Assembly: GCA_900469625.1 (NCBI GenBank)
Contig: UBXV01000038.1
Coordinates: 1 to 64,000, forward strand
Source: Hyphomicrobiales bacterium
GTDB taxonomy: Bacteria > Pseudomonadota > Alphaproteobacteria > Rhizobiales > Rhizobiaceae
Length of the DNA: 64,000 nucleotides
Reading direction: 5' to 3'
Shown here piece after piece: positions 8,345-17,703 of this stretch (the first letter of the stretch is position 1; each line of letters begins with the position of its first letter). A model generated the notes under the pieces. That model worked only from the letters and a program-made list of their open reading frames with translations. It did no database searches and was not told where the DNA came from. The position numbers were made by a program, and so were the translations under genes.

Positions 8345-10798
8345 CTAGAACAGGCCGTTGGAACCGGAGGTGACGGCCTGATTGGCCTGCGGAGAATTCT
8401 TCAAGATCTCCTCCGGCGGCACGTACTGGTCGAGACCGCCGATGACCGAGAAGGTATCGGCCGGACCGGTGCCGGGCTTGAAGGCTTCGATGATGGTGTC
8501 CGGCTCGCCCTCGTAGGCGGCCATGCCGGTCTTGCGGTTGACGGCGATCATGTTCATGCCTTCCGGAACAACGAACTTGCCGGGACGCGAGCCCTTCACG
8601 GCTTCCTGCATGAAATTGTTGAAGATCGGCACGGCAAGGCTGCCGCCGGTGGCACCGCGTCCGAGCGGTGCCGGATTGTCGAAGCCGAGATAGAGGCCGG
8701 CGACGAGATCAGGCGTGTAACCGACGAACCAGGCGTCCTTCTCGTCGTTGGTGGTGCCGGTCTTGCCGGCGACCGGGCGGTCGAGCTTGATCTTGCCGGC
8801 GGCGGTGCCGCGCAGGACCACGCCTTCCATCATCGACGTGATCTGGTAGGAGGTCATCGGATCGAGCACCTGCTCGCGGTTGTCGGTCAGCACAGGCTCG
8901 TCCTGCTCTGCCCAATCGCCCGCATTGCAATTGTCGCAGGTCCGGTCTTCATGACGGAAGATCGTCTTGCCATAGCGGTCCTGGATGCGGTCGATCAGCG
9001 ACGGCTTGATCTGCTTGCCGCCGTTGGCCAGAACCGAATAGGCCGACACCATACGCAGAACCGTGGTTTCACCGGAGCCCAGAGACATCGCCAGAAGCGG
9101 CGGCATCTTGTCGTAGATGCCGAAACGTTCGGCATATTCGGCAACGATGTTCATGCCCATGTCGTTGGCGAGGCGAACCGTCATCAGGTTGCGCGACTTC
9201 TCGATGCCGAGGCGCAGCGTCGACGGGCCGGCCGAGCCGCCGCCGTAGTTTTCCGGACGCCAGACCTGGCCTCCGGCGACGATCTCGATCGGCGCATCGA
9301 GAATGACCGATGCGGGCGTGTAGCCGTTGTCGAGTGCTGCCGCGTAGACGAACGGCTTGAAAGAGGAACCGGGCTGGCGCATCGCCTGAGTGGCGCGATT
9401 GAATTCCGACTGGCCGTAGGAGAAGCCGCCGACCATGGCGAGCACGCGGCCGGTCTGCGGGTCCATGGCGACCAGCCCGCCCTGAACCTTCGGCGGCTGG
9501 CGCAGGCGGTATTCGCCCTTGTCGGCCAGCGGCTCGACATAGACAACGTCACCCGGACCCAGCACGCCTTCGGGCGACTTGGCCGACTTGCGTTCGGCGC
9601 TGGCCGAGCGATAGGCCCATTGCATGTTCTTGGCCGAGATATGTCCGGTCACGCGTTCGGCAATGATCTTGCCGGAGGCTTCCTTGTCCGGCTGGATACC
9701 GATCTCGACACCCTGGCCATCGGCTGAAAGCACAACCGCCAGCTTCCATTCCGGTACGTCGGACAGCGCAACGACCTTGCCGAGCGGTTCGCCCCAGTCG
9801 CCGCCGATCTCGATCGACTTGACCGGACCGTGGAAACCGCGGCGCTCGTCATAGCTGAGCAGTCCATCCTGCAGTGCCTTGCGCGCGGCGACCTGCATGC
9901 GCGGATCGAGCGAGGTGCGAACCGAAAGGCCACCCTCGTAAAGGGCGTTGTCGCCGTATTTCTGGATGATCTGCCGGCGCACTTCCTCGGCAAAGAAGTC
10001 GGAGGCAAAGAGATGCGCGCCACCGCGGCGCGGATTGACGCCGAGCGGCTGCTGCTTGGCGTCCTCGCCATCGGTCTTGGTGACGTAGCCGTTCTCGACC
10101 ATGCGGTCGATGACCCAGTTGCGCCGCTCGATTGCCGCATCCGCCTTGCGGAAGGGATGGTAATTGGCCGGGCCCTTCGGCAGCGCTGCAAGATAGGCAG
10201 TTTCGGCGATCGTCAACTCCGTCACGGACTTGTCGAAATAGGTCAGCGCGGCGCCGGCGATGCCGTAGGAATTGAGGCCGAAGAAGATCTCGTTGAGATA
10301 GAGCTCGAGGATGCGGTCCTTGCTGTAGGCCTGCTCGATGCGGAAGGAGAGGATCGCCTCCTTGACCTTGCGGTCGATCGTCTGGTCCGACGAGAGCAGG
10401 AAGTTCTTGGCCACCTGCTGGGTGATCGTCGACGCGCCGACGGGCCGGCGGCCCGATCCGAAGTTCTGGAGATTGACGGCGATAGCGCGCGCAAGACCGG
10501 TAATGTCGACGCCGGGGTGCTGATAGAAGTTCTTGTCTTCAGCCGAAATGAACGCTGCCTTGACGCGGTCCGGGATCGCCTGGATCGGAAGATAGAGGCG
10601 CCGCTCGCGGGCGTATTCCGCCATCAGCGCGCCGTTGCCGGCGTGAAAGCGCGTGGTGACCGGCGGTGAATACTTCGCCAACACCTCGTAATCCGGCAAA
10701 TCTTTGGTGACGCTGCCGAGATAGATGGCAACGGCCGCGGCGACACCGAGCAGCAAGAACGCACCAATGCCGAAGAAATATCCAATCAGTCTGATCAT
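8345..10798 (-). CDS. mrcA: Penicillin-binding protein 1A (bifunctional class A PBP)
   Basis: An 817-residue bifunctional peptidoglycan synthase anchored in the inner membrane. Residues about 8-28 are a single membrane segment. The GT51 glycosyltransferase domain follows, with catalytic EDKNFYQHPGVD at 87-98 and RRPVGASTITQQVAKNFLL at 117-135. An OB-like insert precedes the transpeptidase domain, which shows SSFK (S478-K481), SRN (535-537) and KTGT (679-682), all intact. The C-terminus is a low-complexity tail. It lies in the leftward amiC-mrcA-prfB block next to another cell-wall gene, an order common in alphaproteobacteria. Confidence 0.96.
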   Translation of the reverse strand: MIRLIGYFFGIGAFLLLGVAAAVAIYLGSVTKDLPDYEVLAKYSPPVTTRFHAGNGALMAEYARERRLYLPIQAIPDRVKAAFISAEDKNFYQHPGVDITGLARAIAVNLQNFGSGRRPVGASTITQQVAKNFLLSSDQTIDRKVKEAILSFRIEQAYSKDRILELYLNEIFFGLNSYGIAGAALTYFDKSVTELTIAETAYLAALPKGPANYHPFRKADAAIERRNWVIDRMVENGYVTKTDGEDAKQQPLGVNPRRGGAHLFASDFFAEEVRRQIIQKYGDNALYEGGLSVRTSLDPRMQVAARKALQDGLLSYDERRGFHGPVKSIEIGGDWGEPLGKVVALSDVPEWKLAVVLSADGQGVEIGIQPDKEASGKIIAERVTGHISAKNMQWAYRSASAERKSAKSPEGVLGPGDVVYVEPLADKGEYRLRQPPKVQGGLVAMDPQTGRVLAMVGGFSYGQSEFNRATQAMRQPGSSFKPFVYAAALDNGYTPASVILDAPIEIVAGGQVWRPENYGGGSAGPSTLRLGIEKSRNLMTVRLANDMGMNIVAEYAERFGIYDKMPPLLAMSLGSGETTVLRMVSAYSVLANGGKQIKPSLIDRIQDRYGKTIFRHEDRTCDNCNAGDWAEQDEPVLTDNREQVLDPMTSYQITSMMEGVVLRGTAAGKIKLDRPVAGKTGTTNDEKDAWFVGYTPDLVAGLYLGFDNPAPLGRGATGGSLAVPIFNNFMQEAVKGSRPGKFVVPEGMNMIAVNRKTGMAAYEGEPDTIIEAFKPGTGPADTFSVIGGLDQYVPPEEILKNSPQANQAVTSGSNGLF

Positions 10799-11153
10799 CA
10801 GTCAGATACCGGTACCTTATTATCGTCCAATCGCCAGACCACTCGAACCGATCGAGACGCTTCCCGTCCCAACGGTCCGCATTCGATCGGCCTGACCAAA
10901 CGCTTCCATCAGAAAACATCTGGCATCGCGGCTATACGCGCCACCCAGCTCCTCATATGGCGAGGGGCACCGGGCATCAACATGTTTCCCAACAAATCCG
11001 GGCGCAACACGGGATAGGTCCCGGATTGTGCGTAAAATAGGGCTTGTTTACGATTATCGAGTGCGCATCCTGTTGAAAAGCATATCGCTGTTACCGGGGC
11101 GACACAAATCACTTCCTATGCCGTGGTGTCGGACGGCGTGCCGTAACCGGTCG
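10799..11153. other. Intergenic stretch between amiC and mrcA
   Basis: About 355 bases with no gene I can support on either strand. It is expected to contain the mrcA promoter and leader. There is an imperfect inverted repeat around 11000-11030 (ATCCGGGCG..., then GTCCCGGAT), but no clean terminator with a T-run. Confidence 0.4.
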
Positions 11154-12401
11154 TCAGCCGCCGTTTGCGACCGCCTGCTCGCGGTAGCGCCTTACCGCGA
11201 CAGCAAGAAGACCGGACACTTTCTTGCGCCATTCGGGGTCCAGCAGCAGCTTCTCGTCGTCCTTGTTCGACATGAAGCCGAGCTCCAGCAGGATCGAAGG
11301 AACATCCGGCGCCTGCAGCACACGGAAGCCCGCGTGCCGGTGCGGATTGTTGATCAGATTGATCTGCCCCTCGAAGGACGAAACCACCGTGCGCGCCATG
11401 TTGACCGAGAAAGCCTGCGTCTCGCGGCGGGTCAGATCGATGAGGATATCGGCGACTTCCGCGGGCTCGCTTTGCAGCGGTACGCCGGCGATCTCGTCCG
11501 AGAGGTTCTCGCGCTGGGCCAGGTCTGCCGCCAGATGGTCGGACGCCTTGTCGGAGATCGTATAGACGGTCGCGCCGCGAATGTCCTTCTGCTTCAGCGT
11601 GTCGGCGTGGATCGAGATAAACAGGTTGGCGCCCTTGTTTCGGGCGATCTGCACCCGCTGCGGCAAAGACAGGAACACGTCCTTGTCGCGCGTCAGAAAG
11701 GCTTCGATGCCGCTTTCGCGATTGAGGGTGGCGACAAGCTCCTGGGCGAAGGCGAGCGTGACGTGCTTTTCCTCAGTCTTGGTGCCGCTGCCGATCGCAC
11801 CGGTATCGATCCCGCCATGTCCGGCATCGATCGCAATCACGAAGGCGCCGCTCTTTTGCGCAGGCGCAACGTTCGGTCGGTCCGTCTTTGCGGCGACGAT
11901 GGAGCCGGTCCACTGCTGTTCTCCCAGAAGGGCATCGAAGCGGGTCTGGTCCACCTTCTCCGCATCGATGACAAGCCGGTAGCTCTTACCGCCCTCCTCC
12001 TCGATCACTTCGGCATGACTGACAGCGACCGGCCCTTTCGAGGTCAAGACGAGGCGGGAACTGCCGGCACCCATGCCTCCGTACCGGATGGTTTCGAACA
12101 GGCCGCGCGGCTCCAGGCTCTCGGCCTTCAGGCCAAACGCTGTTTCGGGCAGATCGACGACAACCCGCACCGGATTTGCGACATAATGTATGGAAAATTC
12201 CGGCTTGCGATCGAACTCCACCACAACGCGCGTGCGCGCATCGTCGCCAGCCACGCGCGCCGCGAATGCCAACAGGGGCGTTGGAGCAGGTTCGGTCGCA
12301 TGCGCAACGGTGCCAGCCACCATCAAGGCACCGGCAACCAGAACCGACGCAACAATACGGCCGCGAAAACGCAGCACTCGCGACAACAGTGAAGCGCACA
12401 T
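11154..12401 (-). CDS. amiC: N-acetylmuramoyl-L-alanine amidase, AMIN + Amidase_3
   Basis: A zinc-dependent periplasmic amidase that cuts between N-acetylmuramic acid and the stem peptide during daughter-cell separation. After an export signal (SVLVAGALMVAGTVAHA) comes an AMIN domain (TRVVVEFDRKPEFSIHYVAN, VVVDLPETAFGL) for septal targeting, then the Amidase_3 domain with IAIDAGHGGIDTGAIG (zinc His), LFISIHAD (second His) and the C-terminal LLELGFMSNKDDEKLL carrying the catalytic Glu. From 12401 the protein is 415 residues; ATG at 12473 would add 24 residues before the signal peptide and cannot be excluded. It is divergent from rne and upstream of mrcA. Confidence 0.92.
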   Translation of the reverse strand: MCASLLSRVLRFRGRIVASVLVAGALMVAGTVAHATEPAPTPLLAFAARVAGDDARTRVVVEFDRKPEFSIHYVANPVRVVVDLPETAFGLKAESLEPRGLFETIRYGGMGAGSSRLVLTSKGPVAVSHAEVIEEEGGKSYRLVIDAEKVDQTRFDALLGEQQWTGSIVAAKTDRPNVAPAQKSGAFVIAIDAGHGGIDTGAIGSGTKTEEKHVTLAFAQELVATLNRESGIEAFLTRDKDVFLSLPQRVQIARNKGANLFISIHADTLKQKDIRGATVYTISDKASDHLAADLAQRENLSDEIAGVPLQSEPAEVADILIDLTRRETQAFSVNMARTVVSSFEGQINLINNPHRHAGFRVLQAPDVPSILLELGFMSNKDDEKLLLDPEWRKKVSGLLAVAVRRYREQAVANGG

Positions 12402-13160
12402 ATGATTAGCCGAAGGCTTCACCCCGGTCTCTCCGTCTATCCACGAAAACAAAGCGGCAAGCGCGCAGGACATTCGCCCGCCATACCGTCACATCCCCCG
12501 ATCAATGAACCCTTACGGTTAACCAAAGCTTGACAGCGCTCCTGAAGCAACGCGACCAAGGCATGCGATTCGCCGCCGTCCGACCTACTCTACGGGGGCA
12601 AGCGAATCGATCATTATTGTGGCAGCGCAGGCTTTTCCCTTGCCAATGTGACATAGAAAACATAAAAGCATCACAAGGAGAAAGTGTTGACGGGATAGAA
12701 TCGTCGGCCGGGCAGCCGGAGCTTTCCAGAGCTTGGCGCCAGGGAGTGGTCGGGCCGGAATTGCCGGTTGTAACCGTATCATCTTTCCGCGGCCGCAAGG
12801 TGTTCATCCGCCGTCGCTGCATTTCCTCCCCGTATACTGGATCGCAAATTTCCGGCGGTGGCCGGAGCTCTTGGCGGTGATTTTTCACCGGAAAGCCCGC
12901 AAGCGGGCGCATTCATCGGGTCTTTATGAGACCTTTGACATTGGCATTCTTGTTTGGTCATTGATGTTGACTCAGCGGTATCGGTCAGAAGTAAAGAGGC
13001 CCCGGAACGACATCGTTCCGGCTGCCATCTGGCTGCTGCACCATCACCTGCACCAGACAGGACCTTTCACATCCGGCGCAACATCCGACGCGAGTGGCAG
13101 TCTTCCCATGGAAGAACGCCTGCCGCCCGTTCCGTTGTCGCGCCGAGGAGCACCATTTAG
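12402..13160. promoter_or_regulatory. amiC-rne intergenic region, long rne leader
   Basis: About 760 bases with no supportable gene. Visible elements: GGTTAACC at about 12518 followed by CTTGAC at 12528 (rhizobial -35-like), a TTGACA at 12935-12940, and a hairpin at 13002-13021 (CCGGAACGA, CA, TCGTTCCGG) about 140 bases before the rne start. A long 5' untranslated region is known for RNase E genes, where the enzyme cleaves its own leader to limit its level; that this region does so is inference. Confidence 0.5.
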
Positions 13161-15989
13161 ATGGCAGAGAAAATGCTTATCGATGCGTCTCATTCAGAAG
13201 AGACGCGCGTCGTTGTCGTTCGCGGGAACCGCATAGAAGAATTCGACTTCGAATCGGAACACAAGAAACAGATCCGCGGCAACATCTACCTCGCAAAGGT
13301 TACGCGTGTGGAGCCCTCGCTCCAGGCCGCCTTTGTCGACTACGGCGGCAATCGCCACGGGTTCCTGGCCTTCGCTGAAATACACCCCGACTACTATCAG
13401 ATCCCGCTTGCCGACCGTCAGGCGCTGTTGAAGGCTGAAGCCGAAGAAGCGCGCCGCGACGATGATATCGAGCATGTCGAAACGGCAACGCCGACGCAGA
13501 CCACGCTCGGCGTTCCCGTCGATCTGGATGTTGCCGTCGAGGCGGTTGAGGCGGAAGTCACAGCCGAGGTTACCGAGGTAGCGCCTGAAGCCGTCGTCGA
13601 GACCGAGGCGTCCGCCGAAAAGACCAAGGCGAAGCCGAAGCGTCCCCGTCGCACCAAGGCAAAGATCGCCGAAGAAGCTGCGGCTGCGGCTGCAGCCGAA
13701 GAGGCCGGCGAAGACGGCAATGGCGGTGAGATGGCCGCCATGGTCGATACCGATTCGATCTCCGAGGATGTCGACAGCCGTCGCCGTCGCGATGACGACG
13801 ACGATGATGACGACAATCACGACGGCGAGAAGGAAATCATCGAGTCCGTCGGCGCCGAAGACGCGATGGAAGAAGTTCCAGATCGGCATGTTCGCAAGCC
13901 GCGCAAGCAGTACCGTATCCAGGAAGTCATCAAGCGACGCCAGATCCTGCTCGTTCAGGTCGCCAAGGAAGAACGCGGCAACAAGGGTGCAGCGCTGACG
14001 ACCTATCTGTCGCTTGCCGGTCGCTACTCGGTGCTGATGCCCAATACGGCGCGGGGCGGCGGCATTTCCCGCAAGATCACCAACTTGCAGGACCGCAAGC
14101 GCCTGAAGGAAATCGCACGTGGCCTCGAAGTCCCGCAGGGCATGGGCGTCATTCTGCGCACGGCCGGTGCAAACCGCACCAAGGTCGAGATCAAGCGCGA
14201 CTTCGAATATCTGATGCGCCTTTGGGAGAACGTCCGCACGCTGACGCTCAATTCCACGGCCCCCTGCCTCGTCTATGAGGAAGGCAGCCTGATCAAGCGC
14301 TCGATCCGCGACCTCTACAACAAGGACATCAGCGAGATCGTCGTTTCCGGCGAAGAAGGTTACAAGGAAGCCAAGGGCTTCATGAAGATGCTGATGCCGA
14401 GCCACGCCAAGGTGGTTCAGCCTTACCGTGACGTGCATCCGATCTTCTCGCGCTCCGGCATCGAAGCGCAGCTTGACCGCATGTTGCAGCCGCAGGTGAC
14501 GCTGAAGTCCGGCGGCTACATCATCATCAACCAGACGGAAGCGCTGGTTTCGATCGACGTCAACTCCGGCCGCTCGACCCGCGAGCATTCGATCGAGGAC
14601 ACGGCACTTCAGACCAACCTCGAAGCCGCCGAAGAAGTTGCGCGCCAGCTGCGCCTTCGCGACCTTGCCGGTCTCGTCGTCATCGACTTCATCGACATGG
14701 AAGAAAAGCGGAACAACCGCTCTGTCGAGAAGCGCCTGAAGGATTGCCTGAAGAACGATCGCGCCCGTATCCAGGTCGGTCGCATCTCGCACTTCGGCCT
14801 GCTCGAAATGTCGCGCCAGCGCATCCGCGCTTCGGTTCTCGAATCGACGATGCAAACCTGCCCGCATTGCAACGGCACGGGTCACGTCCGTTCGCAGTCG
14901 TCGGTCGCGCTGCATGTCCTGCGTGGCATCGAAGAGTATCTGCTCAAGAACACGACGCACAACATCACGGTGCGCACGATCCCGGATATCGCGCTCTATC
15001 TGCTCAACCACAAGCGCTCCACGATCATGGATTACGAGCAGCGCTTCGGCGTCTCGATCATCATCGAGGCTGACGCCCATGTCGGCGCGCAGCACTTCGC
15101 GATCGATCGCGGCGAACCGGTGGAAAACCCGGTCAAGATCGAACAGATCCTGCACTTCGAGCCGGAGCCTGAAGAGGACGACGATATCGTCATCGAAGAG
15201 GATCTCGACGAAGAAGAAGCAGAAGAAGTCGTGGTCGAACAGCGCCAGGAGCAGCCGAAGGCTGCCGCCCAGGCCGACGACCAGAACGGCCGCAAGCGCA
15301 AGCGTCGCCGCCGTCGGCGTGGCAAGGGCAGCCAGCAGGCTGAAGGCGCTGCCGCACAGGACGGCGATACCGCCGATGATGCCGAAGACGCCGCCGAGAC
15401 CGATGGCGACGAGGACGAAAACGATACGGATGCGCTGACCGCCGACGGCGAACAGAAGCGCAAGCGTCGCCGCCGCGGCAAGCGCGGTGGCCGTCGCAAC
15501 CGTCCAGAATTGGGCGAAGGTGAAGTCGAGGGCGAAGAGCAGGCTGCTGCATCTGCCGACGGCGAAGCCGACGAACAGGGCGATGCAGAAGCACCGGCGG
15601 TAGCCGAGGTTGAAGCGGTCGCCGTGGTTGCCGAAGCCGAGATCGTTGCGGAAGCCGTGGAACCGGTCACCGAGAAGGCCGCCAAGCCGAAGCGCACACG
15701 CAAGAAGGCCGTCAAGGCCGAGGAGCCTGTGACGAGCGCCGACGAAGCAGCCCAGAGCGCGGTCGAAGCACAGCCGGAAACGGCAGTCGAAGAGCCGGTC
15801 CCGGAAGCAATCGTCGAGGCTGCCGCTGATCTCGACGAAGGCAAGCCCGCCCGCGCGAACCGCGACATCTCGACGATCGCATCGGAGCCGGTGCTGACGT
15901 CAACGGTCACGAACAAGACCGAAGGCAACGAGGAAGACCAGTCCAAGCCCAAGAAGGGCGGATGGTGGCAGCGTCGCGGGTTCTTCTAA
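13161..15989 (+). CDS. rne: Ribonuclease E
   Basis: A 942-residue endoribonuclease E/G-family protein that starts mRNA decay, processes rRNA and tRNA, and scaffolds the degradosome. The N-terminal MLIDASHSEETRVVVVRGNR and the S1 start RGNIYLAKVTRVEPSLQAAF are typical. The S1 domain is split by a long acidic, Ala/Glu-rich and Asp-rich insert (about residues 100-245), a feature of alphaproteobacterial enzymes. The DNase I-like catalytic site has D466 (VSIDVNSGRSTREHS) and D509 (VVIDFIDM), and the Zn-link is CPHC at 567-570. The C-terminal third is charged and disordered, with Arg-rich stretches (KRKRRRRRRGKG) for RNA and partner binding, ending in KKGGWWQRRGFF. Confidence 0.97.
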   Translation: MAEKMLIDASHSEETRVVVVRGNRIEEFDFESEHKKQIRGNIYLAKVTRVEPSLQAAFVDYGGNRHGFLAFAEIHPDYYQIPLADRQALLKAEAEEARRDDDIEHVETATPTQTTLGVPVDLDVAVEAVEAEVTAEVTEVAPEAVVETEASAEKTKAKPKRPRRTKAKIAEEAAAAAAAEEAGEDGNGGEMAAMVDTDSISEDVDSRRRRDDDDDDDDNHDGEKEIIESVGAEDAMEEVPDRHVRKPRKQYRIQEVIKRRQILLVQVAKEERGNKGAALTTYLSLAGRYSVLMPNTARGGGISRKITNLQDRKRLKEIARGLEVPQGMGVILRTAGANRTKVEIKRDFEYLMRLWENVRTLTLNSTAPCLVYEEGSLIKRSIRDLYNKDISEIVVSGEEGYKEAKGFMKMLMPSHAKVVQPYRDVHPIFSRSGIEAQLDRMLQPQVTLKSGGYIIINQTEALVSIDVNSGRSTREHSIEDTALQTNLEAAEEVARQLRLRDLAGLVVIDFIDMEEKRNNRSVEKRLKDCLKNDRARIQVGRISHFGLLEMSRQRIRASVLESTMQTCPHCNGTGHVRSQSSVALHVLRGIEEYLLKNTTHNITVRTIPDIALYLLNHKRSTIMDYEQRFGVSIIIEADAHVGAQHFAIDRGEPVENPVKIEQILHFEPEPEEDDDIVIEEDLDEEEAEEVVVEQRQEQPKAAAQADDQNGRKRKRRRRRRGKGSQQAEGAAAQDGDTADDAEDAAETDGDEDENDTDALTADGEQKRKRRRRGKRGGRRNRPELGEGEVEGEEQAAASADGEADEQGDAEAPAVAEVEAVAVVAEAEIVAEAVEPVTEKAAKPKRTRKKAVKAEEPVTSADEAAQSAVEAQPETAVEEPVPEAIVEAAADLDEGKPARANRDISTIASEPVLTSTVTNKTEGNEEDQSKPKKGGWWQRRGFF

Positions 15990-16016
15990 GCGACCCGCTC
16001 ACCTTCGAAAGAACAG

Positions 16017-16043
16017 AAAAGCCCGGACATGGTCCGGGCTTTT
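16017..16043 (+). terminator. Rho-independent terminator of rne
   Basis: AAAAGCCCGGAC, loop ATG, GTCCGGGCTTTT: a 12-bp stem ending in a T-run, 28 bases after the rne stop. The rest of the gap up to 16292 holds no gene or motif I can support. Confidence 0.92.
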
Positions 16044-16292
16044 CTCGTTTGGGGCGTTTTCGATTTATCAGGGAAAATCGAAATGCTCGGTGTGTCCGTC
16101 TCGACGCCCGTCTGACGCAAGACTGCTGCGCATTTTTTTCCGGGAAATGCGAGGGTCGACGACGCGCGGCTCGTCTGCGCGCAAGCCTGCGCCCGGCGAC
16201 GAGACCAGAGTGCCGGTCTGCCTGACAATTTGAATCAAGGGCTTCTCAACGAGAATCCGGTGACGGACCCAAGCCGTTGAAATGACTGCCGA

Positions 16293-17450
16293 TCAGGAAA
16301 TCCAGCGGGCAATGCGGTCCATGGCCTCGCTCATGTCCGCGGTCGACCCGGCATAGGAGAAACGCATCGTCCTATGACCTTCAAGCGGATCGAAATCGAA
16401 GCCGGGTGTCGCCGCCACATTGATTTCCGCCAGCATGCGGCGGGCAAACGCCATGCTGTCATTGGTAAAGCGGCTGACATCCGCATAGGCGTAGAAGGCG
16501 CCATCCATCGGCGAGGCGATCGTGAAGCCGATTTCCGGCAGGCGCTTCAGCAGTATGTCGCGATTGGCGGCATAGGCGGCCTTATAGCCGTCGAGTTCGA
16601 CCTGTGCGCCGAGGGATGCCTCTGCAGCAATCTGCGACAATTCCGGCGGCGAGATGTAGAGGCTCTGGGCGATGCGCTCGAAGCCGCGGACCTGCTGCTC
16701 CGGTAACACCATCCAGCCGATCCTCCAGCCGGTCATGCAATAATATTTCGAGAAGGAGTTGATCACGACGACGTCGTCCGTCACCTCCAGGGCGCTTGCC
16801 TCCTCGCCGGCAAACGTCAGGCCGTGATAGATCTCGTCGGAGATGAAGGCGATGTCTTCGGCGCGACAATAGTCGGCCAGCGCCTTCAGACCCGCCCTTC
16901 CCGTCACTGTTCCGGTCGGATTGGCCGGGCTCGCCAGCAGCACGCCCTTCAAGGGGCGCCCAACCCTGGCGGCGGCCCGCGTCAGGTTTTCCGGTGTCAG
17001 CGTAAAGCCACTCTCGGCATTGGCTTCCACCTCCACGACCGTCAGGCCGAGGGCTGCAAGAATGTTGCGATAGGCGGGATAGCCCGGCCGCGCGATCGCC
17101 ACGCAATCGCCCGGGTCGAACAGAGCAAGGAAAGCAAGATTGAACCCGGCCGACGAGCCGGTGGTCACGGCGACACGTTGCGGGTCGAGCGCAATGCCAT
17201 GGCGATTTTGATAATGCCTGGCGATCGCGGTTCGAAGCGAAAGCGTGCCGAGCGCATCGGTGTAACCCAGCCGGCCATGCTCGAGCGCCTTGCGCGCCGC
17301 ATCCAGCGCAGCCTTCGGCGCAGGGTGCGCCGGTTGGCCAACAGCCATAGAAATCACCGGATGGCCGGCGTCGCGCCGGCGTGTCGCCTCGGCAAGGACA
17401 TCCATGGCGTGGAAAGGTTCGACGGCGCTGCGGTTCGACAATTCTACCAA
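16293..17450 (-). CDS. PLP-dependent class I/II aminotransferase
   Basis: A 385-residue fold-type I aminotransferase of the aspartate-aminotransferase superfamily; the amino acid used cannot be told from sequence. Lys235 in NSFSKYYCMTGWRIGWM is the Schiff-base lysine. SPANPTGTV (174-182) and SDEIYHGL (204-211) are the substrate/PLP contacts, and the C-terminus has the carboxylate-binding Arg (GHRTMRFSYAGS). No ATG fits the family N-terminus. A TTG at 17450 with GAGGAA seven bases upstream gives the expected start (LVELSNRSAVEPFHAMDVL) and is chosen. It is divergent from a DsbA-like gene. Confidence 0.88.
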   Translation of the reverse strand: MVELSNRSAVEPFHAMDVLAEATRRRDAGHPVISMAVGQPAHPAPKAALDAARKALEHGRLGYTDALGTLSLRTAIARHYQNRHGIALDPQRVAVTTGSSAGFNLAFLALFDPGDCVAIARPGYPAYRNILAALGLTVVEVEANAESGFTLTPENLTRAAARVGRPLKGVLLASPANPTGTVTGRAGLKALADYCRAEDIAFISDEIYHGLTFAGEEASALEVTDDVVVINSFSKYYCMTGWRIGWMVLPEQQVRGFERIAQSLYISPPELSQIAAEASLGAQVELDGYKAAYAANRDILLKRLPEIGFTIASPMDGAFYAYADVSRFTNDSMAFARRMLAEINVAATPGFDFDPLEGHRTMRFSYAGSTADMSEAMDRIARWIS

Positions 17451-17703
17451 GGCGATTTCCTCAAGAAGCGGCGCGGAGCAACCTGCGCTGATACCCAGGG
17501 AGCCCCTTTGCCCGATCACCCGAAGCTTCACAAGTCCGCGAGCGCCGTATTTCCGCCGATTTTGCCGTTTCGTTTCCCCGGGTGCCACCCTATGCTGCCG
17601 CCGTGTTGCGGGGCTGGAGATTCCTGTCGTCTTTTAAAGCACGCATTGACCGTGTATCGCGACATGGACGACAGACAGGGCAAGCAGAGACAACGAGGAC
17701 GAT

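Noticed and set aside
8294-9727. 477-codon plus-strand frame opposite mrcA
   Set aside because: Antisense to an intact class A PBP; Gly/Arg/His-rich composition typical of shadow frames in GC-rich DNA.
13194-15155. Long open frame on the minus strand (653 codons) opposite rne
   Set aside because: It is antisense to a certain gene; the product has no recognisable domain and its composition mirrors the third-position bias of rne.
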